The translations under genes and the position numbers were made by a program. 64,000 nt of DNA from Sialis fuliginosa (taxonomy: Eukaryota; Arthropoda; Insecta; Megaloptera; Sialidae). Below, one piece after another: positions 12,401-24,400 of the stretch. Each line of letters starts with the position of its first letter. The first letter of the stretch is position 1. Location of the stretch: assembly GCA_961205875.1 (NCBI GenBank), contig OY540811.1, positions 36,301,340 to 36,365,339 of the forward strand, given 5' to 3'. Below the pieces are notes generated by a model. The model was given only the letters and a program-made list of their open reading frames with translations. It was not told where the DNA came from and searched no databases.

Positions 12401-15400
12401 AATACTTGAGATTTTTTATGTTAACTCCAATTATATTAATTTAGTTTTTCTCAAAATTTCATAAATTTCTTGACCTTCTTTCGCATAAAATTATTTACTT
12501 TTTCATTGAAAATCCTTAAAATATCGTAATCCCTATACTCGCAATGTTAAATTTTTAATTTTATTTTGACGATATCTTCGCTCACAGATGGTCAATCATT
12601 TTAAGATTTTGAATGGAGCTTCTAATAACCTTTTTTTAGTTTTTTACAAAATTTGAGCTTACTCTTGAATCTTTTAATTTTTCCGAGAAATACCTTAAGC
12701 AATTATAATGGACTTGATGTCATTTGAAAGTATAAAGGGTCTAGTTTAAAAATGATCTAGATCAATTTGAAGTTTAAATTATTTTCATTGTAGATAAAGG
12801 CTTTTCAATTTCATTAATAAAATTATCATTTTATCTATTTTTCAAAAAAAAATTGTGAGTACTAACAATAAGTACTATATGTGAACATAACATACACATA
12901 ATTACAGTTTTCTCACTCAGTTAAACCCGAAAGCCACAGAAAATTTTGAAATATAGATAAAATGACAATTTTATTAATGAAATTGAAAAGCCTCTATCTA
13001 CAACGAAAATAATTTAAAGTTCAAATTGAGCTAGATCATTTGAAACTAGACCCTTTAAGCTTTCAAATGACATCAAGCCTGTAATGTATTGTATATTGCA
13101 ACAATGAAGTGATTCTTATAATAATATAGTAAAAGTTCCTTATTCGAACTTCCTTCATTCGCGTTTTCACTATTCGCGGATTAAAAAAATGCGACCCAAT
13201 TTCTATATTCGCGGCTAAAGATTTCTTTATTCGCGGATCTAATCAGTACATATGTACATAATAATAAAAAGGATTCCAATAGGTATCCAACCCAATATCC
13301 TTTGTAATCGCCGTCAAATGGACTAATAAAAAAGTAAAATAGACCTTATTACAACTTTGCCTAAGAAGAGGCTTCAACAAGCACTGGAAACGTGACATTT
13401 AATTTGAAAAATCGTAGTGAAGGTTTAAGAATGGCAAATGAACTTTGTGATTTCTTTATGAAAATTGATCCGTCTATGGAACGAAGTCTTATTTTTAAGA
13501 GGCAAATTGCTAATGCCACTGCTGAATATCAGTCTGAATTGAAGGAGTTTTTAAAAACTGCCAAGCAAGAAAAAATTACAAAATTCTTTAAACCATTGCC
13601 TAAGCCTGAAGATAATAATTAATCAATATGGTCAAAAACTTCAATTAAATTGATTTTTTTATATTGTATTTGTTTATTTATTTTGTCACCTAGGAACGTA
13701 TCCCCTATAATCCCATATAAATTACCATTCCGTATTCACGGTTTCTGTATTCGCGGCATATTTATGGAACATATACCCCGCGAATAAAGAGCTTTTACTG
13801 TACATCCTAAACATAACAAAGCCCCTTATAATTGCTTAATTAGAACGCGTGCTATAGCGAGTTCAAAAAATATTTGAAAATCGACAAAATCTTTATACTT
13901 ATCTTTTGAGAGTAAAACGGTCACCACCCCCCCACCTATGATCATTAATTTTTTTCTAATTACAATTTTTGTTAACCAATACGTATAATAACAAACTTTC
14001 ATCAAAATTAAAAATGGTGTAACATCTACTTTTTTATTTTGATTATAAATGGAATGACTCCCTTGTAATGTAAGTAACACAAAAACTTATGAAATTTTTT
14101 TCTGGCAACCTTCAGAATTTCATTCTTTACATCTTTCTGAATGTAAGGCATCAACTCTTATGAATCTTAACGGTTTTTGAAACGGAATGTTTCTTGGCGC
14201 CTGCACTAACAAAAATAAATATTTTTAATCTAATAAGTAATGATTGTCAAATTTGAGTTTGAATTCACAGAATCATCATTAAGCTAATACAAATATTGAA
14301 GTTTTAGATAAGAATTCAGAAAATACATGTTAAAAAAACATCTTCCAAGTAAATGCACAGTGCTTCCTTGTGCTAAATTCACCAAAGATAATTAATTATT
14401 GAACAATTTAAATAGAAACCGATGCTCAGATAAATTGCTTAGAATTGGTTAACCATTTAATTTTTATACAATTTTACGAAAAAATAATTCGAAATTTTTC
14501 TTAAGACGCACCTGATTATTTTTTCCTATATTTTTAATTTTTTGACAATTTCAATCTAAATCTAAATTTATGCAAACATCGAAATGACAGTAATATATCA
14601 AAGTAAATATCAATTTAAAAAAAACAAAACACGATTTTTTAAAATAAATTGAGATAAATCTTTGTAATGGAATATTTAACAACAAACGTTGTAGACCCAT
14701 ATTATAGGAAATTTAATGCTCTACAAAAAATATTTTATACAATTTTCACGTAACGTGTGTCGTTCTTGAGATATCTTGAAAAATAAATATTTTGGGATGT
14801 CACTCCTCCCCCTTAAACACAATTTTGATGATTTTGAAATGGGACCGTCCTCAAACCAGACCAGACTATCCGACCAAGTTTCAATAATATCGGTTTCGTT
14901 GGTTCATGAGTTTTGCGTGTAACAAGGATTCAGGGGACAGACGGAAAATGTTTGTCTTGACGTGAAACGGAAAGATCAATTTAAAATTTTGAAATCGGAG
15001 AACATTTTTTTTGTCTCAATCTAAAACGATCACAAAGCTTCTCGTATCTTCGATATTGCGAGGAAGCAAAAATGAGGCAGGTGTTATAATAATATCTCAA
15101 TTTAAATATTATAGTACAGTTATGGAATGTTTTTGATCTAATCTAGAGTTCTATCTTATTTCTGAAAATAAATTTTAATATTTATAGTTAATCATATCTG
15201 AGACTTGAGAGATATGATTAACAATACGAGTATGAATTATTTACGCATGTACGTAATACCAAGTAAAATTTTATTTTTCTAGTAACTAACCTGTAACAAA
15301 ATTTAGAAGATATATTCCTTTATAAATTTTTAATTAAAAAACATTGTATTACCATTGCTATATTTGATATATATATTTTTATTAAAATACATTCTGACAT

Positions 15401-18400
15401 AATAAAAAATAAAATACACGTTTACATTTACACTGATATAATACACTTATAAATATGATTGTATCAGTACCTACTGCACAATGTACTTAATAATTAACTT
15501 ATGAATATTACATTAAAAACAAGATTAATAATTATAAGTGACTCCCTTGGGCCTGTCTTGCAGAGCAAAGTTTTTCGAAAGAAAATACAATTAAATTAAA
15601 TAGAAACTTATATTACAATTACAGCACGATTTCAGTGAAAAATATTGTATGGGGGGGGGGGGGTGAGAATTGTGATTGAAAATTGGGTCGCAAATAGTAA
15701 AAGGTTGAGAAACACTGAGTTAAGTATTAGAAAATTTTTATTAAAATAATCGATAATATAGGTATTTGCAATAATTACTGAATGCTCTGACACAGTTGCA
15801 CCTAAGCCAGCGCGAGCGTAGCGCGCTATTATAAAATATAAAAAATATATTAAAAAAATGGAATGACTAAGTCACTAAGCTATATCATATATTTTTATTA
15901 TTAAAATTCAGAATTGACATGTCCCCCAAATATTCAATTTAAATTTTATAAATGAATAAAAACTATTTAAACAAAAACTTTGTGCAGCGAAATATTTTTT
16001 TAAATAAATTTTATACATTATCCCACAAAATTGATCTCTTGTTGTTTTACCCTACCTTTGATAGTTTTTGATATATTTCGTTTTAAAAAAAAAGTACGTC
16101 AAATTTTCAAAAGTCAATATTTTTGAGGGGAGAATTTTTTTCGTTCTCTAAATACTGTTAAAAATCTTCTCTAAACTAATATTAAAACATATGTAAAAAT
16201 TAAAGAATTAAACAAGCGTGTCATTCCAAACAAGCGGAATTTGACCCTTTTTTTATTTTTTTCTAAATCAAAAAAGGCGCCTGTAGGGAGCTAAAAGCAG
16301 TATTTTATTCTGCCTCCCCCCCCCCACTCTAACTCTGTAACTACCGGCTCAAAAAATCTGAAAAAAATTTGGTAACGAGGTTTTGGTGGAACCACCAACG
16401 ACAAATACTAAAGTCAATAATATAATTTTAAATTTTGGAATAATAGGGAGGGGTGTAAGAGAATTTAAAATTTTTATTTTCATTATTATAGGGAGGGGCG
16501 TCATAAAATTTTTTTTTTTGATATCTAGGCATGTGGTATGTCAAAATATAGATCTCAATTAGTAGAACTTGACACTTTTTTATATTTTAACTTTAACTTA
16601 AAAATGCACCTGTAAGTGGTTCCAAACATTTCACGTAGTACGTACTTCGGAACCCTTAGGGCATAAACTCGTGTATGTCTTGCCTGAATTATTTAGCAAT
16701 ATTTTAATGGCTGCTAATGTTGTTTTCTTCTTCAGAAAATGTTTTATTTGTTAATTAGGTACCTATAATTTTTTTTTCGAACAAAATAATATTCTTTCAA
16801 TCGCAAACTTGAACCTGAACCCTAAAATAAAAATGGTTTTTGAACCCAAATGGTTTGCAGCATGTTGAACTCAAACCCGAACCCGAATCGAAATTTATAT
16901 TTGAACTTGAATCGAACCCGAACCATAAATAAATTCCGGTTCAAGTCTTTGATTTTTATAAATTCTAAATCAAAATAATTTTTAAATTGCAGAATACCTA
17001 AGACTAGATGAATTCAACGTAATTGGTGTGGACTGGGCAGTTCTGTGTAACGCACCTTGGTATTATGCGGCCACTGTTAACACAATGGATGTTGGACAGT
17101 ATTTGGGAAGACTTTTAAACTTCTTGATGACTCATGGACATTTAAAACTAAAAGACATACATTTAATGGGTCATAGTTTAGGTGCTCATGTAGCTGCTAT
17201 TGCAGGAAATAATATAGATGCTGGAATTCCTCCACGAATTACAGGTAAATTTAAATATTAATTGTGAGTCCTTTACTTGCTTCCATTCGAACTTGTTTAG
17301 CAAATTTTGTCTTATTACAAATATTTACAAAAATCAATATTTTTTGTTTGCGAAAAATAAATAAAAAAATCACTGAAAAGTAGATTTTAATCCTTAAAAA
17401 CCTCCACAGTCTGGAGTATTACAAATAAAAAAAATTCTCCGAGAATTCTTGCTTAAATCTATAAGTATTTTTTGCGTCTTGCGATTATTTCTTTTTAAAT
17501 AAATAATTTTCGAGTAAAAAATTATTGAAAATTCAGAAACTGTTTGTTTTGCTCCATATCATAAAAAATTGTCATTTTTAGACAAAATGTTTTGTTCCCC
17601 TTAAAGATGTATGGCACGTACAGTCTGAGTCAAAAATAATGTAAATGTAGATGCAATGAACGATCAATTTTACAACATATGTGGAACATACAAATGTAAT
17701 GAAAATAACAATATTGGTACTTCATATGCTTACATATATGAAAAAATATGTAATAAAAACAAATCATTACATTTCAGTACGCCATTTTTTTTAAATATTT
17801 TTCACCAATAATTAATTTTTTTCTCACAATTTAGTTCTGTATGTGTATAATTTTTTTTATGAAACTTGTTGCTAAATATGTAAGTGACGTGTTGTGAAAA
17901 TTTCAAATTTTTCTCGATGCTCAAACCATGTGTTTTATTGGACTTTAACCGTCAATACACCATTCTTCCATAAGAGCCCATGTTAATTTATAAAAATAAT
18001 AACTTTCAAACTATGTTGTAAAACCTTTTGAAATTTTGTGTGGGTACTTAAGATTTATAATGAAGTAACTTCTCCAAATTTCAACTATTTCTCGTTGAAA
18101 TTAGATACTTGCCATACATCCTTAAATTACGAATTTGCAACAAAAATATGGGTTTAGGTAGATTAGATTAGAAAATTCATTATTTTTAAAATAATCCGCT
18201 GGAAAGTCTAAAAAAAACACCCGGTAGATATATCATATATGTTTTGCTAGAAATACAAATGAATAATAATATTGTAAGTATTAAATTATTTATAATACTA
18301 TGTATGTTTGTTATACAAGCTTTCGATGCTGCATTACCACTGTATGCGACTGCACGAGACAAGTGGAAAGTTTCATTAGACGATGCAGACTTCATAGACT

Positions 18401-21400
18401 CCATACATACAAACGCTGGGAACTTAGGATTTGAAAAACCAGTGGGACACGCAGACTTTTACCCCAATGGGGGTAAATCTCAGCCTGGTTGTGGATTCGA
18501 TATAACATGTAAGACTTTACAACTATAAATACATTCCCCTGTAAAAACTATCATTTCGAACGTACATTTGTTTGTCTACAACAGGCCTGGCGAACCCAAA
18601 TTGCTCCATAATTTGTTCGATATCTGGCTTTACAACGAATTTCTTACTTATTGAAATTTTTTTTCTAGACACCTTAATTTTTTCAAAGTAGAAACTAACC
18701 TGGGGAGCAATAAATGCAAAGAAAATATGCCTCCTTTGGAAAACTTGTATCCTCAGAACTAATAATTGTACAGAAATACATATAAAGTAGCCAGCAGATT
18801 TATAATAAGAGTTTTAACCATCCATCCCTCAATCCTTAAATATATTAGCATACAAAAATTAAGCAAATTATCATAAGATTTTGAACCTTCAATATTTCAC
18901 CTCCCATCAAAGATGAAGGGTTGTAATTGGTTTCATTTGATATTCAGCAGGAAAAATACCTATTGGAGGAGTAAGGTAAAAAAGGAGTCGAGATATTTAA
19001 GATTTTGTATAAGACTGTTTGTCGCCGCGTCGTTTTAAAAACGCAACCGGTTGTATTTTAATGGTCAGCGTTTCTTCGCCACTCGTTCGCGCACCAAAAA
19101 ATGTGCGCAAAAGGCTTATAACCACGTGGCGAAAAACCTCCCGTCTAATAAATAAATGATGTAAAAAGAATTTTTTTAATATTTCGTTCCCTGTCACAGA
19201 TTCAGGGTTGTAATTGGTCTCATTCAATCAAAAATACTATAAATTCTTATTTTGTTTTATAAAAATAAAACAATATTTTAAATGTCTACATGTTGACAAT
19301 AACCAATATTAAAACATCTTTTTATACAGGTTGAACCATATCAGCTGGAACAAACTGAAACAGTTGAACGAGCAAAATATTTTAAGTAAAAAAAATGTTT
19401 TTTTATATCAGACCTCCAAAGATTTTACACAAAATTAGTTTGTATTTAATATCTTGTCAACCCATAGTGATACATTAATGAAATTTAATTAGTATTAGTA
19501 TTAATATGTGCTATCGATTTCCAGTATCAACCAATCATCAAAAATAACTTTATTTCATGTATTTCTGTAGTACCTCCTATGCTATGGCGCTAAAGATAAT
19601 TCTATAAATGTATTAAACAATTTTTTTTTTTTTGAGTTTTTGTTTTTGAAAAATTTTCTCCGTGTTAAATCAAAATAAGTTTAACTCAAAACTTTTTTAA
19701 TCCGATTTTGTAAAAAATATCTTCCTTTTTCGGGCCTCCCCTAAACTCGGGGGCCCTGGGGCACAGCCCCGGTGGTAGTTACGGCCCTGGTTATTAATTT
19801 ACAAATCTAATTAGGTGCATATGTATATATTTCATCATTTTCATATCATTTGTATGTTATGTTTCAGTATCTGTTCCCACGTACGTTTTAAAAGTGTTTT
19901 TATATTTTGAAATTGGAAATATATACGACATATCTATAATACATTTCACCTTGTACGAGTCCTTTTGGCAAATACTAGTTGATATGATTAGTTTGATATT
20001 CGCTACGACCCAACTTAACATGGGTACGTATCGTAACAATCTTTTTTAGTATGTTTAGATCAAATGGGACACGTTTATTTATTTTGTACTGGCGCAGCTA
20101 ATTTATTTATTGTTAAGCTCTAAAATAGCTACATATCACGCTATCACTCAAAACAGCTGAGCAGTGAATATTTTAAAACATTTTTTGATTCCCGGGTAAA
20201 ATTAGGTTCTATTATACCGTGTATCCCAGATAACTTTTCCAGCATGGGAATCTCGATATCTATACAGGGTGATTCAGCACTGCAGTGCCAACTTATGTGT
20301 GAAAATCTTGTTGAAAAATTTATTTATTTTGATTTATTGTAGTAGCATATTAAAAAGAATTAAATTTCTTACAAAAAAGACCCCAAGTGCTCATTCATAG
20401 ATCTGGTATTTTTAAAGATATGTTCGTTTAAAAATTTTCATAAAAAGTAAAATCCAATTTTTATGATAATTTTTAAACAAACATATCTTAAAATTTATCG
20501 GATTTATGAATTGAGCACCTAATTCTCTACAAAATATTCCTTTGAGAAATTTTCAAAAAAAAATTTTTCAACGAGATATTCACGCGTAAGTAAAAAATTA
20601 TTTTTCCCATGTTAATCAAATGGAAAAAAGACTCGCCATTCACAGGTTTGATCTACGAGTTTGAAATTTTGGGACAGTTAACTTTTGTTCCAAAGCTAAA
20701 ACATAGGTCAATGGGACCGGAAAAAAAACACCCTAGATATATACAGTGTGATTGGGTTTTGCGATTTACATATAAAACAAGGGTCATTCCAAATAAAATC
20801 ATCAAGGTGCTGAAGTTGCACCATTTTTAATTTTGATGAAAGTTTAATCAGTTGTTATTATACCTATTCGATAGCAGAAACTGTACTTAGAAAAATTTTA
20901 ATGGCCATAGTTCGGGGGTGGTGACCGTTTTACCCTCTTAAGGTATGAAGATTTTGTCGATTTTCAACGTTTTTTCAACTCGCTATAGCACGCGTTCTAA
21001 TAAAGCAATTACAACGAGCTTAATGTCATTTGAAAGACTAAAGAATCTAGTTTCAATTGATCTAGCACAATTTAAAGTTTAAATAATTTTTTTTGTAGAT
21101 AGAGGCTTTTCAAATTTATTAATAAAATTGTCATTTTTTCTATTTTTCGAAATTTATTGTGGCTCTAAGGTTAAACTGAGAAAGCTATAATTATGTGTAA
21201 GTTATGTTCATTTATAGTACTCAGTACCCACAAAAAATCAGCTTGATTGATGCACATCTTTTATTAAAAAAATTTAGTTAAATATCGCAAAAATCACGAA
21301 AACACCAAAATCAGCTGTTTTCGATGCAAAAAAAGTTATGTGGGGGACGAGATAAAATTCTGATTTTTTTTTTACAAATGCTCTAAATAGTTATCTTTGA

Positions 21401-24400
21401 AGGCCTTATAGATTCGTTTTGTTATTTTCATTTTTATACAAACCAGAATTTTTTTTTAAATTTAAAAAAATACGAAAACTTCAAAAACGGTTATTTTTAA
21501 ACATAATACAAAAATATGTTAAGCACGAGATAGAATTCTGAATTTTTTTTTACAAATGCTCTAAATAGTTATCTTTGAAGGCCTTAATGATTCGTTTTGT
21601 TATTTTCATTTTTATAGCAACCAGATTTTTTTTTTAAATTTAAAAAAATACGAAAACTTCAAAAACGGCTATTTTTTAAACAATACAAAAATATGTTGGG
21701 CACGAGATAGAATTTTGAAAATTTTTTTATAATTGCTTTAAGTAATTAACTTTAAAGGCCAATTGGCTTTTTCTTGTTATTTTCATTTTTCTAGTCACCA
21801 GATTTTTTTTAAATCCTTAAAAGTGTAAAATCTCCAAAATCATGTATTTTCGAAAATAAACAAAAAAAATTATGTGTTATATTATTATTATTATTATATT
21901 TATGATGTTAAAGCATACAAATAAATTAATTGTTAAATTGATTTTGAAGAATACTTATTATTCTTCTGTGAAAGGTTTAATATTATATGTTTTTTATAAA
22001 TATTTCTTTTCATTATGAATATTGTGAATATTGTCAGGGATGAAATATTTGAACCCTGTATTTGAAAAATCAACCAAGTTTGTGCTGTTTTGAATGAATC
22101 TCCTGTTGTAATTAAAAAACTACCTTTACCTATCAAAGAGAAAAAATGAAATTGATCAAAAAGTTGAAAAAATATCAAACTCAATCCGAAGTAGTAAATA
22201 CTATTATTAAGTGTAAGATTTGTTAATTTAGATTCTCTTTAGTATTGATTAGTACAATATCTGAGTTTTTACACTTTTAAGGATTTAAAAAAAGTCTGGT
22301 GACTAGAAAAATGAAAATAACAAGAAAAAGCCAATTGGCCTTTAAAGTTAATTACTTAAAGCAATTATAAAAAAAAATTCAGAATTCTATCTCGTGCCCA
22401 ACATATATTTTGTATTGTTTAAAAAATAGCTGTTTTTGAAGTTTTCGTATTTTTTAAAATTTAAATAAAAAATTCTGGTTGCTATAAAAATGAAAATAAC
22501 AAAACGAATCTATAAGGCCATCAAAGATAACTATTTAGAGCATTTGTAAAAAAAAAATCAAAATTCTATCTCGTGCCCAACATGTTTTTGTATTGTTTAA
22601 AAAATAACCGTTTTTGAAGTTTTCGTATTTTTTTAAATTAAAAAAAAAATTCTGGTTGCTATAAAAATGAAAATAACAAAACGAATCATTAAGGCCTTCA
22701 AAGATAACTATTTAGAGCATTTGTAAAAAAAAATCAGAATTCTATGTCGGCCCAACATATTTTTGTATTATGTTTAAAAATAACCGTTTTTGAAGTTTTC
22801 GTATTTTTTTAAATTTAAAAAAAAATTCTGGTTGCTATAAAAATGAAAATAACAAAACGAATCTATAAGGCCATCAAAGATAACTATTTAGAGCATTTGT
22901 AAAAAAAAATTCAGAATTCTATCTCGTGCCCAACATATTTTTGTATTGTTTAAAAAATAACCGTTTTTGAAGTTTTCGTATTTTTTTAAATTAAAAAAAA
23001 AAATTCTGGTTGCTATAAAAATGAAAATAACAAAACGAATCTATAAGGCCTTCAAAGATAACTATTTAGAGCATTTGTAAAAAAAAATTCAGAATTCTAT
23101 CTCGTGCCCAACATATTTTTGTATTATGTTTAAAAATAACCGTTTTTGAAGTTTTCGTATTTTTTTAAATTTAAATAAAAAATTCTGGTTGCTATAAAAA
23201 TGAAAATAACAAAACGAATCTATAAGGCCTTCAAAGATAACTATTTAGAGCATTTGTAAAAAAAAAATCAGAATTTTATCTCGTCCCCCACATAACTTTT
23301 TTTTGCTTCGAAAACAGCTGATTTTGGTGTTTTCGTGATTTTTGCGATATTTAACTAAATTTTTTTAATAAAAGATGTGCATCAATCAAGCTGATTTTTT
23401 GTGGGTACTGAGTACTATAAATGAACATAACTTACACATAATTATAGCTTTCTCAGTTTAACCTTAGAGCCACAATAAATTTCGAAAAATAAAAAAAATG
23501 ACAATTTTATTAATAAATTTGAAAAGCCTCTATCTACAAAAAAAATTATTTAAACTTTAAATTGTGCTAGATCAATTAAAACTAGATTCTTTAGTCTTTC
23601 AAATGATATTAAGCTCGTTGTAATTGCTTTATTAGAACGCGTGCTATAGCGAGTTGAAAAAACGTTGAAAATCGACGAAATCTTCATATCTTAAGAGGGT
23701 AAAACGGTCACCACCCCCGAACTATGGCCATTAAAATTTTTCTAAGTACAGTTTCTGCTATCTAATAAGTATAATAACAACTGATTAAACTTTCATCAAA
23801 ATTAAAAATGGTGCAACTTCTATATTTTAATAAATTTGATGATTATAAATGGAATGACTCACAATGTAAAATTAATGTACGCGATAGTCGCGCTGCTAGT
23901 GTGTAAACGAAAAAGGGTCTTAAAGACAATATTCTCAGCTTTCTAATTCACTTTAGCAAATTGTTGTAGGACCATATCTTCAGGGTTATGAGTAATTAAT
24001 GTCACTTGATTTAAAAAAATCATAGAAAAAAAAGGATTTTCAAGCGAAAACTACAAACTTTAAAATGCTTTACTCGAAATTTATATGGATTTTTTTTTAG
24101 AGCCCATAGACATGTTGGAATTTTATAAAAAAATTAAAGGATTTTTTTTTTTTCAATTCACACGGCTCACTAAGGGATGATAATTTTTTTTTAGTTTTTG
24201 ATCAAAAACTAGAAAGTACAAGCTTTAAAAATTCTTAAGGTTTTCAAAAAATCCGATCATTTTTCGCGAAAATACAGCGATTTGAAAATCACCAAAATTT
24301 CGACATTTTTTATCTAATCTCTTAATTAAGTTTAGCAGTGTTCATAATATAGAGCGGTTTACTACTTTTGATCTGTTATTAGACCAAGAGCTGGCTGCAA

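Larger units (their letters stand above)
11762..14060. mobile_element. Fold-back element, copy 1, broken by later insertions
   Basis: Outer arms 11762-11998 and about 13825-14060 are inverted (ends GAGTCATTCCATTTATAATC); inner arms 12705-12855 and 12950-13090 are inverted too. Compared with the copy at 20782-23860, about 0.7 kb (12000-12700) and the pogo derivative were added. I see no clear target duplication and no transposase. Confidence 0.75.
10902..16992 (+). other. Lipase intron 3
   Basis: 6.1 kb with a fold-back element (11762-14060) carrying a pogo derivative, a repeat shared with 2921-3150, a block shared with 50402-50670, and inverted or truncated copies of repeats found in intron 2. 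A 14-base G run lies near 15650. No gene seen. Confidence 0.75.
20782..23860. mobile_element. Fold-back element, copy 2, with 177-bp arrays in its arms
   Basis: Arms of roughly 1 kb face each other about 22,050 (outer ends GTCATTCC / GGAATGAC). The outer 570 bp match copy 1 at 11762-14060. Inside each arm are tandem units of about 177 bp (marker ACAAAACGAATCTATAAGGCC): three on the left (about 21340-21840, inverted) and about six on the right (22280-23290). No transposase is encoded. Fold-back elements with repetitive arms are known in Drosophila (FB, Galileo); family membership here is undetermined. Confidence 0.85.

Noticed and set aside
11762..14060. Target-site duplication for the fold-back family
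   Set aside because: Flanks of both copies were compared at several lengths and no convincing direct repeat was found.
18186..18404. 72-codon minus-strand frame over lipase exon 5
   Set aside because: It is the antisense shadow of a conserved coding exon.
22280..23290. Regular 177-bp repeats considered as a CRISPR-like array
   Set aside because: Units are contiguous without unique spacers, lie in a eukaryotic intron and mirror the opposite arm of a fold-back element.
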